DNA from: JACCSI01 sp035575715
GTDB lineage: Bacteria; Acidobacteriota; Vicinamibacteria; Vicinamibacterales; UBA2999
DNA: 64,000 nucleotides
NCBI GenBank assembly: GCA_035575715.1
Contig: DATLXN010000015.1
Location: forward strand, 55,818-119,817
Direction of reading: 5' to 3'
Each line of letters starts with the position of its first letter. Positions within the stretch are counted from its first letter, which is position 1. The notes under the pieces were generated by a model. That model was not told where the DNA came from. It saw nothing but the letters and a program-made list of their open reading frames with translations, and ran no database searches. Shown here piece after piece: positions 17,200 through 26,142 of this stretch. The position numbers and the translations under genes are program-made.

Positions 17200-19398
17200 T
17201 TACTGTGCGAGCAGTCGCGAGTCGATCCCGGTGCCAAGCGTGAAGGTGGCGCCCACCGCGCCGACCGCGGCAGTCTTGCGGGTCATGTCATTCAGCTGGC
17301 GAATCCGCATCACCGCTTCGATCCCGGTGCAATGTGCGCCGAGGAAATGCTGCAGGCCGAACGACTTGAGCTTGCCGGCGGTCCAGGCGAGCTGATCATC
17401 GGTCGCGCCGAATAAATGAAAGCCTCCGATCGCGGCGTGCACGCGCGTCTCCTTGGTAAAGGTGCGGGCGTGCTCCAGCGTGTTGATAATGCCAGCGTGA
17501 CCACAGCCGGTAACGACGACCAAACCGGCTGGCGTGCTGACGACGACCGATGAATCTTCGGGAACGGTGTCGTCAACGATGCCGCTCGGCAATTGAAGCT
17601 GCAATCGCGCATTGCCGATCCCGTAATTGCGCTCAGGATGCGGCCGCGGGATCGGACCGGCAAACCACACCCCTGACATAAGTTGCGCCGGGCCGTCGTG
17701 TTCGATGAACGTCCCGCCCAACCCTTCGTACTCGGCCTTGAGCGGCAGGAGGCCATTGGCCTCCCGGCCATTGCCGGCGAGTCGACTGGTAAAGATCCCC
17801 TTCGCGACGTGCGCGCGCGACAGGGCTTTGGGATTGTTCCGGGCCAACGCTCGCCGTAACACGACCAGTCCGGCCGTGTGGTCGCCGTGATTGTGGGTGA
17901 TCACCAGATCGGTGACTGTCGAGAGATCGATGCGCAGTTCGGCAGCATTCTTCAGCACCGTTTCTGGACGCGCGCCAGTGTCGACCAGTAGCCGCTGGCC
18001 GTTCGATTCGACCAATGCCGCGAACCCCCACTCGCCGACGCCTTCACCCGGGTTGCCCGCCAGCATCGTTGACAGCACCGTGACCTTGACTGGCGGCGTC
18101 GTCGCCGCCTGCGAGGCGGCATTCGACGCGGGTGCCGCGTGTTCCAGCGTCAGTCCAACGGTCGTCTTTGGTTTGAAGCCTTTCCAACTCGGCGTCGTGC
18201 CGGCGACCGCGAGGTAGTCACGCTTGCTCTGATCATTCTTCAAATGGACGTCGAACAAGGCGGTCGCAAAATGCTGAAGGATGTTGTTCATCCGCGTGGT
18301 GTCCCACACCGCGTCGGCATAGTGCGTGAACGGATAGGACTTGAGCGCCTCCGAGAATACGTACGACTCCGCGGGAGCCGGAATCGGCGCGGCGGCGTTG
18401 TGATTCGCATGTTGGAAGGTCAGTAAGTAGCGATCGGCGTTAATCGCGCGTTGGTAGATGGCGCGCGTCCCCTTCTCGTAGCCAGAGACGTCGTCGGCGC
18501 TCCCGGAGATGAAGAGCACCGGCGTGCGGATGCCGGCGAGGCCCTCCGCATCCCAAAACCCGTTTTGCATGCCCCACGGCGCCACCGCAATCGCCGCTTT
18601 GATGCGCGAGTCAATCGACTGCCGATACGCAGCACTGGCCGCGCCGCGGTCGGCCAGCAACTTGTTCGGCGGTGCACTGGCAAAGGTGGCGCTGGCGGTT
18701 GAATAGCCGCCGCCGATGGTATTGACGACGCCATAGCCGCCCATGGAGTAGCCGACGATACCGGTCCGATTCGCGTCGACCAGGTCGAGCAGAAAACTTT
18801 GCGACGGTGGGCGGCTCTGCCGGGCGATCTCATTCAGGACAAACACCTGGTCGAGCGATCGGTTGTAGAGCGTGCTGCCGAAGTTCTTCTGGTCGTCGTA
18901 GGTGCTGTCGGTGTGATCGATCGACGCGACGACGAACCCTTTGCTGGCCAGGTTCTCACCGAGATGACTCATCAGGAAACGATTGCCTGGGTAACCGTGC
19001 GAGACGATGATCAGCGGGAACGGTGCAGCGGGTCTTAGCGGCGTCGCATCGCGAACCGCCTTCCCCACCAAGGTCGCGGTCACTTTCGGGTCGCGGATCA
19101 GCACGCGATACTCGCCGCCCGGCTGCTGACCGGCGGCAAGGTTGGCCGGATACCAGATCTCCAGCGTTAGGGCCCGGTCGTATCTCGCGGTGGGGCCATC
19201 CGGTTTGGTGTTGAGAATGTCCGGACGGTTGCCATCGACAACGCGCAGCGTCCGGACGCCGATGTGATGCGCGCCGAAGGCGGCCAGTTCCGGTGCGGAC
19301 GGGGTCACGACATCGATGCGATTCTGCGCGCTGCTGACCGTTACCCACGCGCACAGCGCGCCAAGGACGACCCCTGCCAGTGCCTTACGTCGCATCAT
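17200..19398 (-). CDS. Alpha/beta-hydrolase fused to a metallo-beta-lactamase-fold domain
   Basis: 732 aa (start ATG 19398, just after GGAG; ATG 19407 is also possible). Signal peptide 1-25. Residues 60-420 are an alpha/beta hydrolase of the dienelactone/PAF-acetylhydrolase type: LIIVSHGYPG, nucleophile GYSMGGYG near 216, histidine in FQHANHNA. After an Ala/Thr linker (about 430-445), residues 450-725 are a metallo-beta-lactamase fold with HNHGDHTAG near 500, similar to the DHPPP-synthase-like branch (VVVTGCGHAGIINTLEHAR). It overlaps the tyrA end. Two hydrolases in one exported chain is unusual; substrate unknown. Confidence 0.8.
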   Translation of the reverse strand: MMRRKALAGVVLGALCAWVTVSSAQNRIDVVTPSAPELAAFGAHHIGVRTLRVVDGNRPDILNTKPDGPTARYDRALTLEIWYPANLAAGQQPGGEYRVLIRDPKVTATLVGKAVRDATPLRPAAPFPLIIVSHGYPGNRFLMSHLGENLASKGFVVASIDHTDSTYDDQKNFGSTLYNRSLDQVFVLNEIARQSRPPSQSFLLDLVDANRTGIVGYSMGGYGVVNTIGGGYSTASATFASAPPNKLLADRGAASAAYRQSIDSRIKAAIAVAPWGMQNGFWDAEGLAGIRTPVLFISGSADDVSGYEKGTRAIYQRAINADRYLLTFQHANHNAAAPIPAPAESYVFSEALKSYPFTHYADAVWDTTRMNNILQHFATALFDVHLKNDQSKRDYLAVAGTTPSWKGFKPKTTVGLTLEHAAPASNAASQAATTPPVKVTVLSTMLAGNPGEGVGEWGFAALVESNGQRLLVDTGARPETVLKNAAELRIDLSTVTDLVITHNHGDHTAGLVVLRRALARNNPKALSRAHVAKGIFTSRLAGNGREANGLLPLKAEYEGLGGTFIEHDGPAQLMSGVWFAGPIPRPHPERNYGIGNARLQLQLPSGIVDDTVPEDSSVVVSTPAGLVVVTGCGHAGIINTLEHARTFTKETRVHAAIGGFHLFGATDDQLAWTAGKLKSFGLQHFLGAHCTGIEAVMRIRQLNDMTRKTAAVGAVGATFTLGTGIDSRLLAQ

Positions 19399-20179
19399 TC
19401 GCTCCATTCAGAATCGCGTGATAGTGATTAGCGGTCTCGAACATCGAGCGGATGGCGTCGTCGCACTCGAGTGCGTCCGCGCAACTGTGCAACTGGTCGG
19501 CGAGGGTGCGTAGGAGTGGCGCGATCTCGCCCGCGTTAGTCGCCACAATACTTTGCCAGATATCGGCGCGGCTCTCGGCGAGTCGCGTCGTATCGCGTAA
19601 ACCGGGGCCGGCGTGCCCGAGACCGGGCGGCCCCGCCGCCGCCCCGCTGACCGAGATCAGTAACGATGCCACAAGCTGCGGCAGATGGCTGACCGCGGCC
19701 ATCAGTCGGTCGTGATCCCTGCCGTCGTCGTCCATCATCACCGGTGAGGCGCCGAGGCTCTCCACGAACGACCGCGCGCTGTCGAGCAGCGAGCGATTGA
19801 GCCCGGGAATCAGGAACCAAGGCTTGCCGTCGAACAAGTCGGCTCGCGCCGCGCCTGGCCCGGTGGTGGCTCCACCGGCCATCGGATGCCCGCCGACAAA
19901 AGTAGTGAGGTTGGCCGCCCGTGCGGCATCGAGGATCGCGCGTTTGGTGCTGCCGGTATCGACAATGAGTGAGCCGGTGAATCGGGAGGCGTCGTTGGCG
20001 ATGATGTCCAGGATCGTATCGATTGGCGTTGCGACGACAATGACGTCAGCGCCCACGAGCGCGTCAAGCGGCTGCTCTCGATCGACTTCGACGACGTCAA
20101 TCGAAGGCCACGCCCGCCGGGCCGCCAGCGTCACAGAACGACCAATCAACCCCGGTCCGATAACACCCAGCTTCACCAC
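19385..20179 (-). CDS. tyrA: Prephenate dehydrogenase
   Basis: Oxidises prephenate to 4-hydroxyphenylpyruvate for tyrosine. 264 aa. NAD-binding GPGLIG at the N-terminus, STKRAI and GGHPMAGG in the catalytic core; there is no ACT domain, so no built-in tyrosine feedback site is seen. The two possible GTG starts (20179, 20176) lie in the first unit of the tandem tract upstream. It follows aroF after 107 bp of repeat, and is probably still in the aromatic operon. Confidence 0.88.
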   Translation of the reverse strand: MVKLGVIGPGLIGRSVTLAARRAWPSIDVVEVDREQPLDALVGADVIVVATPIDTILDIIANDASRFTGSLIVDTGSTKRAILDAARAANLTTFVGGHPMAGGATTGPGAARADLFDGKPWFLIPGLNRSLLDSARSFVESLGASPVMMDDDGRDHDRLMAAVSHLPQLVASLLISVSGAAAGPPGLGHAGPGLRDTTRLAESRADIWQSIVATNAGEIAPLLRTLADQLHSCADALECDDAIRSMFETANHYHAILNGANDAT

Positions 20180-20286
20180 TTAGCACTCACCACTTAGCAC
20201 TCACCACTAAGCACTCACCACTTAGCACTCACCACTTAGCACTCAACACTTAGTACTTAGCACCCAGCACTTAGCACCCAGCACTT
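20175..20286. repeat. 14-bp tandem repeat tract (CACTTAGCACTCAC)
   Basis: About eight degenerate units of CACTTAGCACTCAC, shortening to CACTTAGCACCCAG near the aroF stop, fill the aroF-tyrA spacer. There are no unique spacers, so it is not CRISPR. On the coding strand each unit reads GTGAGTGCTAAGTG, which supplies GTG codons and weak GGTGAG sites in front of tyrA. Confidence 0.85.
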
Positions 20287-21333
20287 TCACCTCGCCCATC
20301 CTCGGCGCGTCACCGGTTCAAGGCAGATACTCCGGCCGATGGCCGGCGCAATGATCCGCAGTTCCGCCATCAGCCGATCGAACTGACCCGGAAACATCGA
20401 CTGAGCCCCGTCACTCAGGGCGTGGTCGGGGTCGCAGTGCACTTCGATGATCAGTCCGTCTGCGCCTGCAGCGACGGCGGCCCGAGCCATTGCGCCGACC
20501 TTATCGCGGCGCCCGGTGCCGTGACTGGGATCGACAAACACCGGGAGATGACTGAGCTGCTTGACCACCGGAATCGCGGAGATGTCCAGGGTGTTGCGGG
20601 TCGCGCTCTCGAACGTCCGGATGCCGCGCTCGCACAGCATGACGTTGGTGTTGCCACCCGACAAAATGTATTCGGCCGACAGCAACCACTCTTCGATGGT
20701 CGCCGAGATGCCGCGCTTGAGCATGATCGGCTTGCGGGTGCGCCCGAGTTCACGCAGCAGCGTGAAGTTCTGCATGTTGCGCGCGCCGACCTGGAAAAAG
20801 TCGGCGTACTTGTCAATCACTTCGATCTGGCTGATGTCCATGACCTCGGTAATCAGCTTGAGATCGTGCGCATTGGCGGCCGAGCGCAGCATCTGCAGAC
20901 CGCCCTCGCCGAGCCCCTGGAAGCTATACGGTGAACTACGCGGTTTGAATGCCCCGCCGCGCAGGACCTTGGCGCCGGCGCGCTTGACCGCCGCTGCTGC
21001 CGAATGCACCTGCGTTTCGTCCTCCGCCGAGCACGGGCCGGCCATCACGATGACTTCGTCGCCACCGATGCGGACTTCACCACTGGAAAACACGGTGTCT
21101 TCTTGCTTGAACGTGCGGCTGGCCAGCTTGTACGGCTCGCTGATGCGCAGCACTTCATGCACCCCGTCCAACATTTCGATCAGCCGCGGGTCGACCTTGC
21201 CGCTGCCGACGACGCCGAGGACGATGCGTGACGCGCCGCTCGAACGGTGGACGTCCATGCCGAGCTCGACGAGGTGGGCAATGACCTTCTCCACCTGCGT
21301 ATCGCTGACACGCTCTTTCATTACGACAACCAT
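20287..21333 (-). CDS. aroF: 3-deoxy-7-phosphoheptulonate synthase (DAHP synthase)
   Basis: First committed step of aromatic biosynthesis (PEP + erythrose 4-phosphate). 348 aa: a ferredoxin-like regulatory domain (1-75), then the TIM barrel with AGPCSAEDETQV, GGAFKPRSSPYSFQGLG and DPSHGTGRRDKV. This is the Thermotoga-like type, in which the N-terminal domain binds the feedback inhibitor. Being in the trp transcription unit, it should also respond to the leader attenuator at 29756-29910. Confidence 0.93.
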   Translation of the reverse strand: MVVVMKERVSDTQVEKVIAHLVELGMDVHRSSGASRIVLGVVGSGKVDPRLIEMLDGVHEVLRISEPYKLASRTFKQEDTVFSSGEVRIGGDEVIVMAGPCSAEDETQVHSAAAAVKRAGAKVLRGGAFKPRSSPYSFQGLGEGGLQMLRSAANAHDLKLITEVMDISQIEVIDKYADFFQVGARNMQNFTLLRELGRTRKPIMLKRGISATIEEWLLSAEYILSGGNTNVMLCERGIRTFESATRNTLDISAIPVVKQLSHLPVFVDPSHGTGRRDKVGAMARAAVAAGADGLIIEVHCDPDHALSDGAQSMFPGQFDRLMAELRIIAPAIGRSICLEPVTRRGWAR

Positions 21334-21348
21334 GACTCACTCCCTGAC

Positions 21349-21368
21349 CGCGGGGCTCGAGCCCCGCG
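21349..21368. repeat. 20-bp perfect palindrome between aroQ and aroF
   Basis: CGCGGGGCTC followed by its exact reverse complement GAGCCCCGCG, in the 57-bp aroQ-aroF spacer. In RNA it forms a strong 8-9 bp stem with a tiny loop and no U tract. It may stabilise the upstream mRNA or tune aroF expression. Confidence 0.6.
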
Positions 21369-21390
21369 CATAATCAATGCGGGCGACCGA

Positions 21391-21723
21391 CTACTCTCGC
21401 TCGACGAAATCATCGGGGTCGGCCGGCACCGGTTCGACTTTGGCCTCGATGCGTTGAATGCGTCGCGCTTCGTCCATGATGCGCTCATACAGCCGCGCGA
21501 TGGCGTGCTCATCGAGTGGTCCGCCCAGCTTGATGTTCAATTCCTTGACGTGCGCGATCACCGACGCTTCGCGTTGAGGCTCATAGATCGGCAGCCCCTT
21601 CTCGTTCTTGATCCGGCCGATGGTGTAGACGCAGCGCGCCCGGCTATCGAGCAGACGGACGATGACCTCGTCAATCTTGTCGATTTCTTCGCGTAATGCG
21701 TCGAGACTTAAGTCTTCAGCCAT
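21391..21723 (-). CDS. aroQ: Chorismate mutase, AroQ class
   Basis: Converts chorismate to prephenate. 110 aa, all helical: LDALREEIDKIDEVIVRLLDSRARC, IGRIKNEKGLPIYEPQREASVI, and HAIARLYERIMDEARRIQ. Arginine and lysine active-site positions of the AroQ fold are in these helices. A short acidic tail follows. It starts inside the trpA end (16-nt overlap), so translation is probably coupled to trpA. Confidence 0.9.
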   Translation of the reverse strand: MAEDLSLDALREEIDKIDEVIVRLLDSRARCVYTIGRIKNEKGLPIYEPQREASVIAHVKELNIKLGGPLDEHAIARLYERIMDEARRIQRIEAKVEPVPADPDDFVERE

Positions 21724-22499
21724 CGTACATACCGCTCGACTTCATCGAGCAACTTGCGTGATTGACCATGTTCGGCAATCACGTTGACTAAGGCGCTGCC
21801 CACCACCGCGGCGTCAGCAAAGGCCGAGATCGCCCGGACATGCTCCGGCGTCGACAATCCAAACCCCAGCGCCAGCGGCATGCCGGTTTCGGCGCGCACA
21901 CGGTCGGCCAGTTCCTGCGCCGAGTCGGCGACGTCGGTGCGGGCACCGGTGACACCCAGCCGGGAGATCCCATACAGGAACCCCGTGCCGAGCGCCGAAG
22001 CCCGGCGAATCCGCTCGGTGCTGGTGGTCGGGCTCAACAGAAAAATTGTATCAATGCGCGCCTTGGCCAGCGCGGCGCGAATGGCCTCCGACTCCTCGGG
22101 AGGCACGTCGAGGGTCAGCACCCCATCGACGCCAGCTGCCTTGGCCTTGGCGACGAAGGTCTCGAGACCCATGCGCAGGATTGGGTTGGCGTAGGTGAAC
22201 AGCACGATCGGCGCCTTGATTGCCGACCGTGTGTTCGAGACCATGTCGAGAACTTTGCTCATCGTGGTGCCCGACGCAATCGCGCGCTCGGTGGCCCGCT
22301 GAATCACCGGGCCGTCGGCTAACGGGTCCGAAAACGGGACGCCGACCTCGATCACGTCGGCCCCGGCGCGGTCGAGCCGCACCAGGATGTCGCGACTGCG
22401 CTCGAGATCAGGATCGCCGGCCGTGACATAGGTGATCAGGCCGGTCTTGCCTGCTTGCCGGAGGTCGCGAAACGTCGCATCAATGCGCGACATTCGCAC
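21708..22499 (-). CDS. trpA: Tryptophan synthase alpha chain
   Basis: Splits indole-3-glycerol phosphate to indole and glyceraldehyde 3-phosphate. 263 aa TIM barrel. Catalytic glutamate in VIEVGVPFSDPLADGPVIQ and the aspartate in the same stretch; phosphate-binding loop GFGLSTPEHV. Overlaps trpB by 20 nt, matching tight stoichiometry of the alpha2beta2 enzyme. Confidence 0.95.
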   Translation of the reverse strand: MRMSRIDATFRDLRQAGKTGLITYVTAGDPDLERSRDILVRLDRAGADVIEVGVPFSDPLADGPVIQRATERAIASGTTMSKVLDMVSNTRSAIKAPIVLFTYANPILRMGLETFVAKAKAAGVDGVLTLDVPPEESEAIRAALAKARIDTIFLLSPTTSTERIRRASALGTGFLYGISRLGVTGARTDVADSAQELADRVRAETGMPLALGFGLSTPEHVRAISAFADAAVVGSALVNVIAEHGQSRKLLDEVERYVRWLKT

Positions 22500-23718
22500 C
22501 TTTCATCCGCTCTTCGACACTTTGCACGTCCTTGTCGCCGCGGCCTGACAGGTTGACCAGTAGCACCGCATCACGGCCGATCGTGCGCGCATGCTTCATC
22601 ACATAAGCGATGGCATGTGACGACTCCAATGCTGGAATGATTCCTTCCATCCGGGCCAGCGTGCGAAAGCCCTCCAGCGCCTCGTCGTCAGAAATGTAGT
22701 GATACTCGGCGCGCCCGTTAGCATGCAGCCAGGCGTGTTCAGGGCCGACGGCCGCGTAATCCAGGCCGGCCGACACAGAGTGGGTGCCTTCGATATTGCC
22801 GGCTTCGTCCTGCAGCACAAACGTACGGGTCCCCTGCAGGACGCCGGCGGATCCGCCGGCAAAACGCGCAGCATGGCGGCCAGGTGTAATCGATTCGCCG
22901 CCGGCCTCGATGCCAATCAGCTTGACGTCGGCATCGCCAATGAAGGCATCGAAGATGCCAATCGCGTTGCTTCCGCCGCCGACGCACGCAATCACGGCGT
23001 CGGGCAGGCGGCCAATGATGTCGAGGATCTGGGCTCTCGCCTCGCGCCCGATCACCGATTGAAATTCACGGACCATGAGCGGATACGGGTGCGGCCCCAA
23101 CGCCGAGCCGAGCAGGTAATGCGTATCCTCCGGCCGTGCCACCCAGTCGCGCATCGCCTCGTTGATGGCATCCTTGAGCGTCTTGCTGCCCGAGTCGACG
23201 CTGACCACTGCCGCCCCGAGCAATCGCATGCGAAATACATTCAGCGCCTGTCGGGCCATATCTTCGGCGCCCATGTAGACGACGCACTCCAGGCCCAGTA
23301 GCGCCGATACGGTGGCGCTGGCGACTCCGTGCTGGCCGGCACCCGTTTCGGCGACGATGCGCTTCTTGCCCATTCGTGCGGCGAGCAGTGCCTGGCCGAG
23401 AGCGTTGTTAATCTTGTGCGCGCCGGTGTGGGTCAAGTCTTCGCGCTTGAGAAAGATGCGCGCGCCGCCGCAGTGCTGCCGTAACCGTTTGGCCTCCCAC
23501 AACGGCGTCTCGCGTCCGACGTAGTGGGTTAGCAGCTTCGATAGTTCGGCGGCAAAGCCGGGGTCTTTGCGGGCGCGAAAATACTCCTGTTCGAGCGCCT
23601 GGATCGGCGCGACCAGGGTTTCCGGAACAAAGCGTCCCCCGAATTCGCCGAAATAGCCGCGGGCGTCAGGGTCGCGTCGTCCGAACCAATCGAGAGGTGG
23701 TGGTGTCGCTTTAGTCAT
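22480..23718 (-). CDS. trpB: Tryptophan synthase beta chain
   Basis: Condenses indole with serine. 412 aa, usual length. PLP lysine is Lys102 in THTGAHKINNALGQ; glycine-rich phosphate cradle CVGGGSNAIG; GEFGGRFVPETL at the N-terminus marks the standard TrpB1 type. Overlaps trpF by 4 nt. Confidence 0.96.
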   Translation of the reverse strand: MTKATPPPLDWFGRRDPDARGYFGEFGGRFVPETLVAPIQALEQEYFRARKDPGFAAELSKLLTHYVGRETPLWEAKRLRQHCGGARIFLKREDLTHTGAHKINNALGQALLAARMGKKRIVAETGAGQHGVASATVSALLGLECVVYMGAEDMARQALNVFRMRLLGAAVVSVDSGSKTLKDAINEAMRDWVARPEDTHYLLGSALGPHPYPLMVREFQSVIGREARAQILDIIGRLPDAVIACVGGGSNAIGIFDAFIGDADVKLIGIEAGGESITPGRHAARFAGGSAGVLQGTRTFVLQDEAGNIEGTHSVSAGLDYAAVGPEHAWLHANGRAEYHYISDDEALEGFRTLARMEGIIPALESSHAIAYVMKHARTIGRDAVLLVNLSGRGDKDVQSVEERMKGANVAH

Positions 23719-24317
23719 TGATCCGCCTTGCGTACGGCTGCGACGAATGCGTTCATCGCGTGCAGGTTCTTTCTGCCAGGGGCGTCTTCGATGCCGGATG
23801 AGACATCAACGCCGTAAGGGTGAACTTGTTGAATGGCTGCGGCAACGTTACCCGGCGTCAGACCGCCGGCGAGCATGACCCGTCGTCTCGCCGCGATGAC
23901 GGCGGCTTGTGACCAATCAATGGTCCGGCCGGTGCCGCCGTGCCGCTCGGGATCGTGCGCGTCAAGTAAGACGGTCAGCGTGTCATCGACGGCCGGCTGC
24001 AGGCCATCGTTGCCCAGTGAGGCGGCAATCCACTGTTCATACGCATCGTTTAGCCGCGGGCGCGTCTCGCCATGGATCTGGACGATGTGAATTCCCGCGT
24101 CCAGTGCCTCGCGGATCTCGTCCGGCGAAGGGCATACCAAGACCCCCACCGGGGTGATGCCGGGCGGCAGCCGCCGAATCAAGGCGCGCGCCGCGTTGAC
24201 CGCAACATGCCGTGGGCTGGCCGGCCAGAGAACAAAGCCGACCGCGTCAACGCCGAGTTGCGCGGCGACGTCGACGTCTTCGGCGCGGGTCATGCCGCAA
24301 AACTTGATCGCGGTCAC
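23715..24317 (-). CDS. trpF: Phosphoribosylanthranilate isomerase
   Basis: Amadori rearrangement step of tryptophan synthesis. 200-aa TIM barrel. Catalytic cysteine in KFCGMTRAEDV and the aspartate in VDVSSGIEDAPG; phosphate site LAGGLTPGNV. 4-nt overlaps on both sides. Confidence 0.93.
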   Translation of the reverse strand: MTAIKFCGMTRAEDVDVAAQLGVDAVGFVLWPASPRHVAVNAARALIRRLPPGITPVGVLVCPSPDEIREALDAGIHIVQIHGETRPRLNDAYEQWIAASLGNDGLQPAVDDTLTVLLDAHDPERHGGTGRTIDWSQAAVIAARRRVMLAGGLTPGNVAAAIQQVHPYGVDVSSGIEDAPGRKNLHAMNAFVAAVRKADQ

Positions 24318-25120
24318 GCTGTCACCGCCTCGATCAATTGGCGCAGCGCGACGCCGGGATCGTCGGCCGTCATGAACCGCTCGCCGATCAGAAACGCGCG
24401 ATAACCGAGTGTCCGCATTCGCGCCAGATCCTCGGCACTCTTCAGACCACTCTCGCTCACGGCAATGGCATTTTTTGGCATCCGCGCGGCAATCGTTTCG
24501 GACGCCCGCAGGTCGACGTCAAGCGTCCGCAGGTTGCGATTGTTGACGCCAATGATCTGCGCACCGGCTGCGCCGGCGCGTTCGAGTTCGCGCAAGTCAT
24601 GCACTTCGACCAGAACGGCGAGCCCGAGTTTGTGCGCCTGCTGGTGTAACCGCCGGAGATCGATATCGGGCAACGCCGCGGCGATCAGTAAAACGGCATC
24701 GGCGCCGGTCGCCCGCGCTTCGAGGAGTTGATATTCATCGACGATGAAATCCTTGCGCAGGAGCGGGATCGTTACTGCCTCGCGCACGTCACGCAGGTGG
24801 TCGAGCGCGCCATCGAAGAAGGTCGGCTCGGTCAAAATCGACACCGCGCAGGCTCCGGCGGCCTGATACGCCTTGGCGATCGTAACCGGATCGTAGGTCG
24901 GCCGCAGCACTCCGCGCGACGGCGACCGGCGTTTACATTCGCCGATGATATTGACGCCGCCCTCGCGCGCGAGCGCCGCTTGGAAGCGGTCGCCGCCGGC
25001 CGTGCGCAGCAGGGCGCGTGCTTCGATAGCCGCAAGCGACTCGCGAGCCTGACGCAACGCGACACTGCGGCGCGTCGCGGCCACAATCGCCTCGAGCAGG
25101 TCGGGGGTGGTCGCGGTCAT
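24314..25120 (-). CDS. trpC: Indole-3-glycerol phosphate synthase
   Basis: Closes the indole ring. 268 aa from the ATG at 25120, which overlaps the trpD stop by ATGA; the open frame continues upstream inside trpD but is not TrpC. Motifs IIGECKRRSPSRG, LLRKDFIVDEYQ, GVNNRNLRTLDVD and SESGLKSAEDL carry the substrate-binding lysines and glutamates. Confidence 0.95.
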   Translation of the reverse strand: MTATTPDLLEAIVAATRRSVALRQARESLAAIEARALLRTAGGDRFQAALAREGGVNIIGECKRRSPSRGVLRPTYDPVTIAKAYQAAGACAVSILTEPTFFDGALDHLRDVREAVTIPLLRKDFIVDEYQLLEARATGADAVLLIAAALPDIDLRRLHQQAHKLGLAVLVEVHDLRELERAGAAGAQIIGVNNRNLRTLDVDLRASETIAARMPKNAIAVSESGLKSAEDLARMRTLGYRAFLIGERFMTADDPGVALRQLIEAVTA

Positions 25121-26142
25121 TGGGTTGCCCCATGGCTCACGGACACTAAGCGCGCCAGCACTGCCTTCGCGCGCCCATCGTCGATAGCCTGCGCCGCCGC
25201 CGCGATCCCATCCTTCACCGAGTCGGCGCGACCGGCCACCAGCAAGGCAGCCCCGGCATTTAACAGCACGACGTTGCGCGCCGGCCCAGCGACTCCGTCG
25301 AGCACCTCGCGAATCCGCTGTGCGTTCTGCGCCGCGTCGCCGCCCTTGAGCGCCGCAACGCTGCTCTTCGGCAATCCGTAGTCGGCCGGATGCACATAAA
25401 AGGTCTGCACGGCCCCGCCGCGACACTCCGAGACTTTGGTGTAACCGGTGGTTGACAACTCGTCGAGACCATCAGCGCCGTGGACGACCCAGGCGCGCTC
25501 GGAGCCGAGCAGCAACAGTGTGCGGGCGATCAGTTCGGTGAGCTCCGGCCGCGGCACGCCGACGATCTGACGCGACGGCCCGGCGGGATTGGTCAGCGGC
25601 CCGAGCAGATTAAACGCCGTCCGCACGCCGAGGTCTTTGCGGGCCTGTCCGGCGTGGCGCATCGCCGGGTGGAAGGTCGGCGCAAAAAAGAACGCGACGC
25701 CGGCTGCGGCGAGGCAGCGTTCCACCACTGCTGGCGTGGCAGCGACGTTGACCCCTAGCGCCTCGAGGACATCGGCGCTGCCGCACAGACTCGACACCGA
25801 TCGGTTGCCATGCTTGGCGACGCGGACCCCAGAGGCCGCGAGCACGATCGCTGCAGCCGTCGAGATATTGAAGGTGCCGGAGCGATCGCCGCCGGTGCCG
25901 CAGGTATCGAACACCTCGCCGGCCGGCGTTGCCAGCGGGACTGCTTCCCGCCGCATCGTGCGGGCAAAGCCGACCAGCTCGGAGGGACGCTCGCCTTTCA
26001 TCGACAAGCCGATCAACAGGCCGGCGACCTGCGCCGGCGTGGCTTCGCCGCGCATAATCACGGCCATGGCATCGGCCGCTTCGTCGGTCGTCAGATCGTC
26101 ACGGCGCCCGAGCTTTTCTATGAGCGCGCTGAACAGGCTCAT
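25117..26142 (-). CDS. trpD: Anthranilate phosphoribosyltransferase
   Basis: Adds phosphoribosyl to anthranilate. 341 aa from the ATG at 26142, which overlaps the trpG stop by ATGA. The PRPP loop is CGTGGDRSGTFNIST; KHGNRSVSS and GPLTNPAG are the other family signatures. TrpD and TrpG are separate proteins here, not fused as in E. coli. Confidence 0.95.
   Translation of the reverse strand: MSLFSALIEKLGRRDDLTTDEAADAMAVIMRGEATPAQVAGLLIGLSMKGERPSELVGFARTMRREAVPLATPAGEVFDTCGTGGDRSGTFNISTAAAIVLAASGVRVAKHGNRSVSSLCGSADVLEALGVNVAATPAVVERCLAAAGVAFFFAPTFHPAMRHAGQARKDLGVRTAFNLLGPLTNPAGPSRQIVGVPRPELTELIARTLLLLGSERAWVVHGADGLDELSTTGYTKVSECRGGAVQTFYVHPADYGLPKSSVAALKGGDAAQNAQRIREVLDGVAGPARNVVLLNAGAALLVAGRADSVKDGIAAAAQAIDDGRAKAVLARLVSVSHGATQ

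Noticed and set aside
20175..20286. CRISPR array
   Set aside because: Units are contiguous 14-bp repeats with no unique spacers and no cas genes near.
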